NCBI GenBank assembly: GCA_033032175.1 | Contig: CM065322.1 | Location: forward strand, 248,001 to 312,000 | DNA: 64,000 nucleotides | Origin: Saturnia japonica | Lineage: Eukaryota; Arthropoda; Insecta; Lepidoptera; Saturniidae | Reading direction: 5' to 3' | In this document: positions 22,988 through 34,521 of the stretch, piece after piece | Numbering within the stretch: the first letter of the stretch is position 1 | Layout of the letters: each line of letters starts with the position of its first letter | Program-made: the position numbers and the translations under genes | The notes under the pieces: generated by a model | Seen by the model: the letters and a program-made list of their open reading frames with translations, nothing else | Databases searched by the model: none | Told to the model about the DNA's origin: nothing

Positions 22988-25892
22988 CTAGGCTTGGGTT
23001 ACCGCTAGAGAGGGTGGACGTGACGGGTGTGCTGGAGCGAAATTGACAGCCCGCCCTCTGCGGAGAGAACGGTGGTTACGCGGGCGTGGGCGCTGGCACG
23101 CTCTGTTTGGAGAGACGGATGTGTAATATTTATTCGAATTTTCGATGTGATCGTCGGGATCAATAAAAATATTGCGCGGCCGGCGTTTGCACCGGATGTC
23201 CGTGGGTGCCGGAACATAAGTGGCGGCTGTTTTTATTAACGGATTCGCGTGGTTCGACGCGGTGTCGAAATACGAACGGGAGAGCTGTTTAACGTAGGCA
23301 TGTATCGAAGGAAGCTCCATATCTCTATGGAGGTCTACGCTTCGAACATACCACGGGGCCCCGGTGAGACGATAGAGGAACCTATTCTGTATCGATTGTA
23401 ACCGTTTCAAACTCGACTCGGACATATGTGCGAACACGGCGCAACTGTATGTCAAAATTGGTCGAATACACGTCTTGTAGAGCGTGAGCTTATGTCGCGT
23501 GGACATTTTACTCACCGAACACAACAGAGGATGCAACCGGCCCAGGACCCACGCGGCCCTGTTCCTAACCTTACGGATGTGGGGTCTAAAGGAGAGCCTA
23601 CTATCTAGGGTTACCCCTAGATATTTGGTCTCTCTTACATACGGAATCGGATTATCGTAGAGCTTAACAGGTTTAAGCTTCCACGGTATCTGTGACGAAT
23701 CCGCATCGAAGAGCATCGCGGCGCTCTTCGAGGGATTAACGGCTATACGCCACTCGTTAAACCACTTCCCGAGAGTGGTCACGGAGCGTTGGACTTTATG
23801 TCTGAGGTGGGATCTATTCCTATCTGAGGCATATAAGACTGTATCGTCAGCGTATAGCCCTACCTCGACCTCCGGGAGTCGAGGTAGGTCACTGACGTAC
23901 AGGTTAAATAGGCTAGGAGCCAGGATCGAACCTTGGGGAACGCCTGAGCGTATTGGACGGGGCGTGGACAATTCACCTTCCACTCTATAGCGGAAGGTGC
24001 GATCTGTTAAATAGTCGCGAATTATTTTAATTAGCCTATCGGGGACTTCAAAGCGGTACAACTTGTAAATCAATCCCTCGTGCCAGACCTTATCAAAGGC
24101 CTTGGCCACGTCGAAAAAGACCGCAAGTGTACGGCGGGGTTTATAAAGTTCAGCAAAATTAAATGCAACGTGCTCCGTGAGGCGGTGCACTTGATGAGTG
24201 CAAGAATATCTAGCACGGAAACCGAATTGCTCAGGCGGATAGAGGTCTTTCTCCTCTATTATTGGCTTGAGACGGTTCAGAAGGATCCGCTCGTAAATTT
24301 TCCCTAACGTATTTAGGAGACTGATCGGGCGATAGCTGTCGGGAAGCGACGCGCTCTTGCCGGGCTTACGGATACCTATGACTATTGCCTTTTTCCAGGC
24401 GGCTGGAAAATGGCAGTGGACTATGGCTACATTGAAGATGCAGACCAATAGAGCTATGAGGCGATCAGGAAGAAGCCTAAGTACTTCATTCCTGATCCCG
24501 TCGGGACCTGGTGCTTTTCTGAGCTTAAGGCTTTTTATAATGGAAAGAACCTCCTCAGACGTGACTGGGGACAGGGAGGCTGTCGCGGGGAGCTTATCCA
24601 GCTCCCGCACGCATCCATCGATACCCTCGACCCGGTCGGTATTTGCATCGACACTGTTCGGAGAGCACTGGCTCTCCAAACAAGTGGCGAGGCACTCCGC
24701 CTTGTCGCTGCTATCGAAGGCGAGCGGTATACCGGGACCCCTCTCGAGGGGGGGCATAAGATAAGAAGCCTCTATTTTGAGGCTGCGAGCTAGTTTCCAG
24801 TAAGCCAGATGCGACGGCCTTAGCCCTTCGACGAGGGCGTCCCATCTGTGACTCCTGAGTTCTAATATGCGGTCTCTAACCGCTCTCTGAAGCGCGCGTA
24901 AGCGTGCGCGGTTTTCCTCGGTCGGATAGTGGTCGTGCGCACGAGTCGCCGCGTTCTTTTCCGTCAACAACGCCCGCACGTCGGCAGGGAGTACGAAGCG
25001 GCGATCGCTCGCCTCTTCGACCTCTCTCGAGGCCTCTCCGATGCCGACCTGCAGGTGGTCGACCAGGGAATCGATCGCGAGATCTACATCCGCAACGGAC
25101 CCCAATACGTCCGGGATCCTATCTAAGCTGGACGAGGACGGCCTGTCCGCAAGATAATGTTTTAGCTTGGCATAGTCAACCACTTGGACCGAAGGAGGGC
25201 TAGAGTCGTCTGGTTGACCTAGCTGCATGATGACCGGACGGTGGTCGGAGTCGAGCTCGTGTACGACCCGAATGAGTCGTAACCGAAGCGCGATACCTTT
25301 AATGAGAGCTACATCAAGCACTGTCGGCATACAGTTGTCTTGAAAGTGGGTGGGAGTGGGTGGGAGTGGGTGACGCTATGACATCAAAGTTTAGCACGTT
25401 CGTTAGCTCTTCGAGTTTAACCCCATTACTGGAGTCTCTCCAATTGCCAAACGAAGTGTGTCCACAATTGAGGTCACCCGCTATAATGACCGATTCACCG
25501 AGCGAAAGTAGCTTTTCTAGGTCAGACCTGAGAGGCTCTTTCCTCGGCGAGAGATAAACTGAAACTAACGTTATGGACGGGTGGTCGGTCATTCCTAGTC
25601 TACACACGGATACTTCCATATTGGTAAGTATCGGAGGATCTACCGGCGTACAATATAACGATCGTTTGTAATAAATGAGAGTGCCGCCCCCGCGGCCGGC
25701 CCGGTCATTTCTTACAATATTGTAGTTCGCGATTTTCGGATCACGTTTAGCACGCTTTAAGAGCGTCTCCTGCACTAAAAGAACATCTACTTGGTGATCT
25801 TTAAGAAAGGTCGCGACGAGATCACGCTGCGGTAGTAGGCTTCGCGCGTTAAAAAAAGAAAGATTTAACGCTTTCGGCTTAAACTTTGCCAT
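22988..25892 (-). pseudogene. Jockey ORF2: endonuclease and reverse transcriptase, frameshifted
   Basis: ORF2 starts at the ATG at 25892 (MAKFKPKALNLSFFNARSLL), 14 bp inside the end of ORF1, a layout suited to termination-reinitiation. The endonuclease has the family residues: N in FNARSL, E in QETLL, D and N in AGDLNCGHTS. This frame ends at 25314. The reverse transcriptase continues from 25330 in another frame, with SDHRPVI (end of endonuclease), FFDVAKAFDKVWH (first RT Asp), GVPQGSILAPSLFN and GLYADDTVLYAS (YADD). The frame change lies in a 10-bp repeat at about 25346-25374 (see findings). No other break is visible in roughly 970 codons. Confidence 0.92.
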
Positions 25893-27777
25893 TGAAAGGC
25901 CCTGAGTTATTATTACACGCCTCACGGTCGAGACGTTGTAGTGTCTCTGAGAGGCGGGGGAACGCGCAAGCGGTCTTGATGAGACCGAAGCGCTCCAGAT
26001 GGTCATTGTAGTCAATGAGCTCGCGGATATCGTGCTCGCGAAGGAGCAGTATCATTAAGTCGTTACTATTAACGACAACGTTAGCGGGCGCGCGGGGCGC
26101 GGGAATATCCATAGCCATAAGGGGCTGTGGATTGGGGCGACGGGGGCCCCATGCGTTCTGCGATGAACGCACGGGTTGCGGTTGCACCGCGCGGGGTGCG
26201 GAGAGGCCGGTGGCAGCCGGGGACTGGCGCGGGACCGGCAGCGCGGGAAATTCCCCTGACGCCAGCGGGGGTTGCGCTTTGATGGCTGAGGCGGGGGGCG
26301 CCGCCCGGGGGGCCGCCTGCCTCTGCGTGCGTGGCCGCGTGGTGCGCGGGGCCTTGGGGCAACCGCGATAATTCGCGGGATGCCCCTCCTCCCCGCATAA
26401 CACGCAGCTCGGGGGGACGACGGAGTCACGCTCGCGCGTGCACTCCCGTGTGGGGTGGTCCTCTCGGCACTTTACGCACCGCGGACGAGAATGACAGTTA
26501 CGGGCAGCGTGCCCGTACAGCTGGCAGTTGTGGCACTGCGCAGGCTGGTGGTTTTTGTATGGGGGCTCTACGTTAATCCCGGAGAGCCCGCACACCGTCT
26601 CTAGCTGGAAGATGGCCTTTCCCTCGGGGGAAAGGTCCAATATGGCCACTACCATTTGTAGTGGCCGCTTATCTTTACTGTACATCCGGTGTACTTCCCG
26701 GATGGGATAACTTTGCTCCTTGAGCGAGGAGCACACCTCCGACGGGTCGAGCTCCACCGGAATGCGGCGGATGACCACTCGGAGGACGCGCTCCTCCGCG
26801 AGAGAATAGGTGTAGAATTGCAGACCTTTCTGCCGGAGGAGGGTGGTGAGTTTGCGGTGAGTTTCCGAAGAACTCACCGAAATGGAAATCCCGTTGACTA
26901 TATTCCTAGCCTTGTGATACTCGAGTTTGAGTCTGCGCATTTCATTGCAGACTCCCATCCAGGCCGCCTTGTCCCGGATTATGATTGGAGGTGGGGCACG
27001 CTCTTTTTTTCCGCCGGCGGGCGCGGGGAGCTGGGAGGACGCGGGGGCGGCGGCGCCCCTGATTGCTGCCTTAGCTATTACCTTAGGCGCCGGTTGAGCA
27101 GTCGGACTGCTACGCGCCGTTCGCTTACGCGACGCCACGACGGTGAAGCCGTCGTTCTCGGTATCCATCTCCGAAGATGGATCCGGACTCACGGGCGAGT
27201 CTTGTTCGACCGGAAGGGCCGAAAACGAATTTTTCGTCTTTAACGCGGTTTCCGTGGATCGCGCGGGACGGACGTACGGGCTATTTTTGGTAACCCTAGA
27301 TTGTGACCGCGAATTACGCGGCCCTCGCCTGACGCAGGCGGGGCTTGACCCGCGCGATTGGCTAGTCGGGACAGGGGGCGTGGCCGTAGACGTGGCCACG
27401 GCCCCGGATGACGCGGCGGACGGACGCGCAGCGCTGCGCGTGAGACGTTTGGGCGCGGTGCCGACTGGCGCGGCGCCAGTCGGTATAACGGTCGCGGCCG
27501 TGACGTCATCGGCCGCCTTGCTACCTGAAGCGGCCGCCTCGCTACCTGAAACGGCCTCATGACGGGTCGCAGTCGCAGCGGTGCGACGCACGCAGGCGTT
27601 CTCAGGTAGATTACGGTATTCCTCGTCTAGAGAGGGACACCGTAATACGACGAAATTTTGATAGCGCTGGTATTGAAATTCCAGCGCTTTCATCCTGGCT
27701 TGCAACTTGCCTATGCAAGTGGCCAGGTCGGTAACGTTATTTGCCATGACGGCAGAAGAGGGAGGACAATGGGACAT
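25879..27777 (-). CDS. Jockey ORF1, gag-like RNA-binding protein
   Basis: A 632-residue intact ORF. The N-terminus (MSHCPPSSAVMANNVTDLA) leads into a short coiled-coil-like stretch (CIGKLQARMKALEFQYQRYQ), then a low-complexity Ala/Ser/Thr/Arg region. From about residue 265 there is an RNA-binding gag domain of the Jockey type, followed by three zinc knuckles: CHNCQLYGHAARNC, CVKCREDHPTREC and CVLCGEEGHPANYRGC. The C-terminus is Pro/Ala-rich. Such proteins bind element RNA to form the retrotransposition particle. The last two alternative starts are the Met at residue 1 and that at residue 11. The high GC of this frame contrasts with the flanks. Confidence 0.93.
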   Translation of the reverse strand: MSHCPPSSAVMANNVTDLATCIGKLQARMKALEFQYQRYQNFVVLRCPSLDEEYRNLPENACVRRTAATATRHEAVSGSEAAASGSKAADDVTAATVIPTGAAPVGTAPKRLTRSAARPSAASSGAVATSTATPPVPTSQSRGSSPACVRRGPRNSRSQSRVTKNSPYVRPARSTETALKTKNSFSALPVEQDSPVSPDPSSEMDTENDGFTVVASRKRTARSSPTAQPAPKVIAKAAIRGAAAPASSQLPAPAGGKKERAPPPIIIRDKAAWMGVCNEMRRLKLEYHKARNIVNGISISVSSSETHRKLTTLLRQKGLQFYTYSLAEERVLRVVIRRIPVELDPSEVCSSLKEQSYPIREVHRMYSKDKRPLQMVVAILDLSPEGKAIFQLETVCGLSGINVEPPYKNHQPAQCHNCQLYGHAARNCHSRPRCVKCREDHPTRECTRERDSVVPPSCVLCGEEGHPANYRGCPKAPRTTRPRTQRQAAPRAAPPASAIKAQPPLASGEFPALPVPRQSPAATGLSAPRAVQPQPVRSSQNAWGPRRPNPQPLMAMDIPAPRAPANVVVNSNDLMILLLREHDIRELIDYNDHLERFGLIKTACAFPRLSETLQRLDREACNNNSGPFNGKV

Positions 27778-28401
27778 TTTTATTTTATTTTAAATTAAAG
27801 GCCTCCCTGCCTTAGGGGCAGGGGGGTGCGCCAAAAACTTAAAAAGACTATCGGAGTCGGCAAGAGACCTGTGGTCAAGGTGCAATGACACACAGGAAGG
27901 ACCTATCAACCCTAAGGAGCCCTAACAAGCCCGGGGCCGAGGACGCAGACCGGTAATTAAACCGGGCTAGGCCCAAACAGGTTCCCGGGGATGGAGTGTG
28001 CAGGATCGGAAGGTTTGGCAGGAGACACCTGGGGCAAGACTATGCGATAACCGCAAAGGCCTAGATTCCCAGGCCCGTCCGAGTCTGGCTGTTTGCCTCT
28101 GAAGGAGACAACCAGCGGGCTGCTCGGGTCACGCCCCGCTCACTTTAGTTAGCACCGTCAGGTATCCAGTGAGCGACCACAAAACCGTGGATTTATAAAA
28201 AACAAGCAAGTCGCACCGAAAAGTGCGGTTTACCACGCGAGCGTTAGACACCAGTTGGTTTACGTCGTTATTGCAACAATATATTCGAAATAAATTCCAA
28301 ATATAAGATCGCAACAATTAAGTCACGTGATGGTCGAGAGCACAAACGGAGCGACACGTCCGTTCGCGATCAAGACCAAATCGGAACTCCTAGACCAATA
28401 G

Positions 28402-29459
28402 TAGTTAGTAGTCCTAAAAATGATGACAATGAATTATTGTTACGGCACGCTTGCACGTTGCATTGCAACAAAAGTCTACACAATAAAATTGCTTGTTTTG
28501 TTAACGTGAAGATAGTCACAATCGATGTTATCTAACACAGGTAACGCATATGACTATTATAAAACGAGTATAAACTCTTTTTGTTATTTTGTGTTTAGAC
28601 TATTAAATGTGTAAAACCGGACCCATTGCTATCATCTTGTACCATGGCATATAGTATGCAATTAGAACAAAATAAAGATAAATTATAATGTTTCGAGCGG
28701 ATACCTAGATAATACTTACAGACCAATTTATGTTTATCGCTACAGATACATATGTTTACATACAAATAGAAATTAATTATCTCATTCGACAAATTGTTAT
28801 GTTTGTTTATATTGAACGATAGTTTAAGTCAGAATATTTGCGACATTACAAATAACACAGCCAATACTGGTTTGAATCTCTTTATTTTTTGTGAGGCGTT
28901 CAAATAATTACTATATCACGCAAAACGCCACCAATAATACATAATATAGGGTCAAATACCTAAGTTAATGAATTAAAAATAAAAACCTCAACATGTCACT
29001 TCAAGATCGCGCCAAAGACTTCATTATGGTCATTATTTTGACGCGTGTGTCCACTAATACCTAACTGCTTAAATAGAGACCAGAGTATATGTGATTGATC
29101 AACCGACATAGTGCCCCGCTTCAGTGCTTCGTTTTTCCTGATGTATCTACATGACAATTTGACTGTCTCCACACAACAGACATAAACACTGTATATTATT
29201 GAAAATCAAAGACATTAAACTAATATTACGAAATATTTTTTGGCACAATGCTTATCAAAATAAAGACATAATTTACCATAAATGTAAAAACAAATTCGGC
29301 CGCCACTCGGTATTTATAACGCAGCAGTAGCGCTACAACTCAACCGTACGGCAGTCACAGGAAACTCAACGGTATCTCAAAGATGACAGATTAACAGCGC
29401 TTGTCTGAGATAAGAAAAAATGTGGGCAGAAGAGACTATGAATTTGTGATTTAACGTCC
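28402..29459. other. Non-coding, with a foldback-family arm at 28911-29024
   Basis: AT-rich; no exon recognised apart from the annotated repeat arm. On the plus strand 29309-29345 resembles a core promoter (TATTTATAACG followed about 30 bp later by GGCAGTCACA), but no gene follows. Confidence 0.35.
28911..29024 (-). repeat. Single arm of the foldback family E
   Basis: Matches the right arm of the 45855-46618 element: 'TATCACGCAAAACGCCACCA', 'ATACATAATATAGGGTCAAA' and 'CAACATGTCACTTCAAGATC' occur in the same order. There is no second arm nearby, so it is a solo or deleted copy. Confidence 0.8.
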
Positions 29460-29726
29460 TCAGTTGATGCCGCCAATAAATTTCATTAAATGACAAGTAG
29501 GATCAAAATAAATAGACTTGGAATAAGCCAACCGACCACCATAAGATGAGAAACTTGTCATAGCGACGCGATCCGCTTTTGCGTATCGCATTTCGGCTTG
29601 ACTCGGTCGGTACATATCCAGTACAGCATGAGGCGATGACGGCGCGGCGGAGACTAACCATGGATTGTTGATCTCTCTCGGTGGGCACCGTTGTTTCCGG
29701 ATTGTATTGTGCTTACCAGCAGGCAT
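29460..29726 (-). CDS. Hypothetical small protein, 88 aa
   Basis: A single open frame of 88 codons (MPAGKHNTIRKQRCPPREIN, later SSPHAVLDMYRPSQAEMRYA) with balanced codon use that is GC-richer than its surroundings. It is basic at the N-terminus, has no signal peptide or membrane segment, and matches no family I know. No splice or poly(A) signal nearby is decisive. It could be a small gene, one exon of a larger gene, or chance. Confidence 0.35.
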   Translation of the reverse strand: MPAGKHNTIRKQRCPPREINNPWLVSAAPSSPHAVLDMYRPSQAEMRYAKADRVAMTSFSSYGGRLAYSKSIYFDPTCHLMKFIGGIN

Positions 29727-29879
29727 AGTTCCGTCACTTTACTTAATTATTATAAAAATAAGTGTTTCTATGAGATACAACTGAATACAAGAGAAGAAAA
29801 TTGAATTTTAAATCGTGACACCAAGTTAGTGTCCTAAGTCTCTGAATAAAAATTTAATGCTGTCATAAAATAATCGAGT

Positions 29880-30650
29880 CATCGATCGACGTGAGCTCGA
29901 ATCTCTGCAATAAGCCTGTCCTTTTTCAGGGAAGGAAAACATCGTAATGAAACCATAGCATGGCGGTAAGGGTTTTTTTAATACCTACCTAGTAAGCTAC
30001 CACCCTCAAGTTGAAAATCTGTAGCCAAACACCAATAGGTGTGTTCTGGCAGCCGCACTTGAGAACCAGCCTTCCACTAGGCTTAGAGTGCTACCATCTT
30101 TGGTCACATCGTCACTTCAAATCAGATGAGATTGTGGCCACAACGCTCTCGCTAGGTCCGTTCCTCGGTGTGAAGCCCTTGGGTCAGGCAGCCGCCCGCA
30201 GGATACAAGTGACATTATACGTGCAACACTTAGCTACCCACATACAACATTACACACGTATGAACACACACACGTGCACACCACACAGGTACATAGGTTC
30301 TGTAAGGGACCTTTTTTTTCTTTTTTTTCGCTAGTCAGTCCTGCGCTAGTTAGTGTAGAAATACTTTCAAATCACTAAATACACATACATATTAATTAGC
30401 TCGAATTGTAGTAGGGAATTAGTCAGATCGCAACCTATTTGCATGCGCGACGACCGCCCGAGCCTAGGTCCGGCCAGTTTGGCACCCTCGTGCGAGTCGT
30501 CCAAAACTTTCGCAGTTGAGTGCCTTCTGCACTCGCCCCCAAGTTCGGTGAAGCTGTAAAATCCGCAGCGGCTTCAGGGCCTCTAAGGCTAACAGTGTAG
30601 TCAGTTCTAAAAAAAACCACAACGCTCTAAACCTATAATAATAATGATGA
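29880..30650 (+). mobile_element. SINE copy 2, split by a Jockey insertion
   Basis: The stretch 29880-30149 matches the SINE at 18150-18462 from just before the B-box (GATCGACGTGAGCTCGAATC) through 'CATCGTAATGAAACCATAGC', 'ACACCAATAGGTGTGTTC' and 'GGCCACAACG'. The A-box head is missing. The SINE resumes at 30617 after the inserted Jockey fragment and ends in an ATAATAATGATG tail. Confidence 0.8.
30138..30628 (+). mobile_element. 5'-truncated Jockey copy with 12-bp target duplication
   Basis: Identical CCACAACGCTCT copies at 30138-30149 and 30617-30628 flank an insert (30150-30616) that matches the 3' UTR of the full-length Jockey element in opposite orientation, ending in 'GCTAACAGTGTAGTCAGTTC' and an A-run. 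Only about 470 bp of the 3' end are present, so it was 5'-truncated at insertion and codes for nothing. Confidence 0.92.
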
Positions 30651-32489
30651 TGAATATGTATGATTATAGTGTTTATATATGTATATATAATTATTTATTC
30701 AATATACAGTTGGGAGATATATATATATATAAACATGTTACTTATTCGTATGAAGCTACGATTATTTAGTTTCATTGATTAAAATTGTTGTTGTGTTAGT
30801 TCGTTCGTGAGGTTTTACATGCTTACAGACCCTGTCAGAATATCAGTGCTGTAATGCTTGCGCTTGTAGGCCTGCAGGATTATGCTGAGACAGAGATCTG
30901 TTCGACACCATTCAACACTTCATTTATTGTATCCAACTTGTTTGTCTTATTTTTTATTTAAACATTTGTGTGTGTCGGGTGGTGTTATTGTCGAATAAAT
31001 TCTTTTTCTTTCTTTCTTTCTATAAAAAAATCAAACTATGAAAAGTTCGCCAGCGATAATACAGCGTGAATCCATTTGTCAGGTCTGAAGGATTTGTGGT
31101 TAGCAACATAGGCAAGTAGGTAACTGCAGGCGAGTCGTTGTAATGTTTTCCTTTTCCGTCACCCGATAGTGTTACTCATTTGATTCAGATTAATAAATAC
31201 ACGCAAACCACGAGTAGTTATTTGAAAATAGTAATGCAATAAATTAATAATCGATCGATTGAATGAAACACTCAAAGTTGGTGATCATCGAGAACAAACC
31301 GCAGTAACACGGGGCACATCAGCCGCGACCCCTACATGGCCGCCTTCCAACTTCGTAAAGGAAACGCGCGCCCGAAACGATCGTCCATTGTTCTTGTATA
31401 GAGTCTAAAGTTAATTTCGCATAGCTTTGCTCATCGTTCTCTGTACATATTTGCATATTTATTGCAACCTGCGTATTCGTAATCCTATGTAAACATTTAC
31501 AAATAATGTATAGGTACACCTTGTTTCATGTACCTTCCTTGTCCGTCCGTTTCTTTGCTACAACTTTTCAATTGATTTTAAGCTGACTCCCCGATAAGAA
31601 ATTAAACTTGACACCTTGGATATATTATTAGTTGAAGCTGGCGCGCGAAGATCAATCATTCATCTATGCTTGACACTTTACATTATTGGATGAGCAATAT
31701 AAACTCGCTTTCTTGTCTGTCAAAATTTCACACACGCAAGTTTAGAAAGCAGAAATATATACTATACTTAAGTTTTTAAAACATTTTAATAAAACAAAAC
31801 AGCACAATTAATTTTAGAGACGGGACATAATTACAAATCCTTATTTACAGTTACGGATGAATCATATATACATAGATATATAAAATAATATAATGAATAA
31901 AGTATGTAGGTATTCAGTTATTTCCGTTTAATAATAGTTGGCAGTAAACGGGTCGCGGGTCCCGGGTAGCGGCCGTCGCGGGCCTGCGTTTGGGCAGCCT
32001 AACTATAAAACAATTTAAGTAGGTATAAAATAACGAAAACGTAAGGTGCACTCTTCCTCTTCTTTTTTAATGACAACATGTGCATAAACACAATTCCGCC
32101 AATGTCAATTAAATAGAACCACAAACGAAGGAGATTTATCGTAAACTATACAATACAATACAATATCTATATTTGTCTCAATATGGTAAATACAAGTCTT
32201 ACATTTATAAAAATTGTTACATAATAATATTCTGACATTTGTGGAGTGCAAATTATTATTAAACAATTAAATTAAAATACATACTCATTACAAAAAACTA
32301 TATCATAATATAATTAAATAAATAATGAAATGTTCGAACTAGTTACTATTATTGAAACACATTTATTATAATAAGAAACGTTATATTATTATGGATAATA
32401 TAAAAGTCATTAATGTAATAGCACTTATTGAGTAAATTCGTTAAATAATTTCTAAATAACTTTAATTCTTTAGTTGTTTGGTAAAAAAT
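30651..32489. other. Non-coding; TTTC microsatellite at about 31002-31020
   Basis: No exon recognised. It contains short simple repeats: AT-rich at 30717-30730 and TTTC units at about 31002-31020, and GC-rich patches near 31318-31380 and 31950-31990. None shows a supported gene structure. Confidence 0.35.
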
Positions 32490-32740
32490 ACTTATGGGCC
32501 ATCATGTTCTGGTATCCAAGAAATGGAAAGAGGAAGGTAATTTAAAAGCTGAAAAGACAAGATAAGGAAGGCAGCAGGAAATCTATCGACAAGAACAGCA
32601 AGCAACAGATTAGAGTGGAAAAACTTGGAGGGGCCTTTGCCGTAGCTGGGCAAACAGACGAGGTCGTCGGTGTCGTTAATAATTAACTTTTTGTAAACTT
32701 CAGTGAATAAAGGCTTTTATTATTATTAGGTAGTATTATT
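32490..32740 (+). mobile_element. RTE-like LINE 3'-end remnant
   Basis: Translation from about 32510 gives WYPRNGKRK, then, after a stop and shifts, KNSKQQIRVEKLGGAFAVAG. W-PR-GKR...LG-AF is the C-terminal signature of common arthropod RTE-type reverse transcriptases. The fragment ends with 'GTGAATAAAGGCTTTTATTA' and an ATT microsatellite, a usual RTE-type tail. Confidence 0.6.
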
Positions 32741-32844
32741 ATGACCTGTATATTAATGTAAAATAAATCCGGTCCGGGATATCTATAAACAAACACAAAG
32801 ACAACACAACACATATTAACTAAACTTACAACGTTTATTACATT

Positions 32845-33324
32845 ACTAGCTGTGCCCGTGGCTTCGCTCACGTGGACTACAGAATGCTATTTTAAAGAGA
32901 AAAATGCTTATTGTGGGTTTTCCTTAGAAGATAGATGTATGCTCTCTTGAACTTTTTTGTATGTATTTTTAATTTCTATAAGTATGTAGTACATTAATTT
33001 GCTATATCTCTTATGGTTTACTCAGCGTAAGCCATTTGAGCACCCGAATTGATTCACCATTACCAGTTTTTTTTTATTTGTGCGGAACCCTAATTATTTT
33101 TCTAAAATAAAAGTAGCCTAAGTTACTCCTTATATCATCAGCTATCTATCAGTGAAAGTCTCGTCAAAATCGGTCTAATCGTTTCGGAGATTACAACTAC
33201 ACATTACAATTAGAACAAACAGACAGATTTTTTTTTTTTAATGGGCTTGTTGTTATAGGTATCGTATAATTATACTTTCATTTGCATTTAGTAAAAAGCT
33301 GTTATTTTAATATTACAAACAGAC
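32845..33324 (+). repeat. Interspersed repeat family D, copy 1
   Basis: Begins ACTAGCTGTGCCCGTGGCTT and ends 'CATTTAGTAAAAAGCTGTTA', 'TTACAAACAGACAC', with 'AAAATCGGTCTAATCG' in between. It is a very common lepidopteran repeat type. Related copies are at 33988-34440, 55412-55690 (inverted), 58620-58779 (inverted), 59877-60062 and, as a fragment, from 19747. Confidence 0.75.
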
Positions 33325-33987
33325 ACTTCAATATTATTAATTGTATAGATTATAGAATAACATTACAAATATGCACGAAAGGACCTGACACCGTATACAG
33401 TTTAATTTTGTTAATTATGATAAATTTTTACAGGAATTCTTTAATGAACGGGACAAGAGTTAAAAGGCGTATGAGGTTAGTAGGGAGGGAAATACAAGTA
33501 GGTAAAATATAATACGGGGAAAATCTATTCCTAACACTAGTTAGTAACCTACTGAAACTATACAGTAATAATTAGTAATGTAGGGAGGAACTGTCAATCA
33601 GAAGACAAGCAACAGTTGTGTAGTGAAATCAAATTGTTTGTATTGATGCGTTCAATCACTGTATAGTTACAATTACATTTTAAACGTTGATTATTATGGT
33701 ACTTTTATTTTTTCACCATTATAAAACACGGATATCAGTTTTATCCCGCCTTCGGAATTACTATGTCCTCAATGTCGCTGTAAAGTGAAAAACTTCGTAG
33801 AAAAATAATTTTCATGATATTGAGGTAATAGAGGGTAGAAAGGCTAATTGACTAACGTACTCTCATAAGTACGTTTGTAAAATAGACTTTCCACCGTCTA
33901 TATTTGTTAGTCACACGTAATGAAACATCGCAAAAATACGCCGGCGTTCATAGTGAATACTTTTCATTTATCGTTATATATAATAAA
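33325..33987. other. AT-rich, no gene seen
   Basis: No exon, RNA or bounded repeat could be supported. Confidence 0.4.
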
Positions 33988-34516
33988 CTAGCGGTGTGCC
34001 CGCGGCTCCGCACGCGTTTGTTACTACGCTGTAGTTATTTACATCCTGTTTTTTTTTTTACTCATTTTGCTACCAATTTGTATGCAGTATCAATTGAGGA
34101 ATGGCGTGTATTTAACGTGTACAATCATCATCAAAATCAACATATTACGAACATTATTAACATTATAACATAATGCTATGTTATTAATTAACATTAATTA
34201 CTACATTATGAACATTATTATTGCATTCTACGATTTCTAATAGGTATATTATTAACGATTCTGATAGCCTCTCAATTATAATATAATATATGTTTCTCGT
34301 CTACAAAATTCGATCAGAATCGGTTGAGTATTGATGAGAATTTAATTTTTTGAACTACTTTTTTTATACTACACGTTTACAAAATTTCATAAAAATAGGT
34401 CAAGCGATACAAACAGACGGACAGACAAAAAAATGTTTAATGGCATATTCGGGATTATTATCGTTTATATAATATGCCTATTGGGAAATTAACTGTACAG
34501 ACAGAACTACAGATAG
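33988..34516 (+). repeat. Family D-related repeat, target region of the BEL element
   Basis: Begins ACTAGCGGTGTGCCCGCGGC and runs through 'AAAATTCGATCAGAATCGG' and 'ACAAACAGACGGACAGAC'. A similar partly matching sequence (ACGTGTTTGTTATTGCGCAG onward) lies on the other side of the BEL element at about 41316-41720. Confidence 0.6.
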
Positions 34517-34521
34517 GCAAT

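Larger units (their letters stand above)
22455..28401 (-). mobile_element. Full-length Jockey-clade LINE with 11-bp target duplication
   Basis: The element occupies 22466-28390 on the minus strand and is flanked by identical TAGACCAATAG copies at 22455-22465 and 28391-28401. Its 3' end is an 18-base A tract (T on the plus strand, 22466-22483). Reading on the minus strand there are about 610 bp of 5' UTR, ORF1 (gag-like), ORF2 (endonuclease plus reverse transcriptase) and about 500 bp of 3' UTR. ORF order, overlapping ORFs, an N-terminal apurinic-like endonuclease and zinc knuckles in ORF1 fit the Jockey clade. The perfect duplication and long A tail point to recent retrotransposition. It has 5'-truncated relatives at 30150-30616 and 47066-48151. 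Confidence 0.93.

Noticed and set aside
22988..27777. Numerous open frames of 60-184 codons on the plus strand and in other frames
   Set aside because: They overlap the GC-rich Jockey ORFs, lack any recognisable motif and are expected from high-GC antisense reading.
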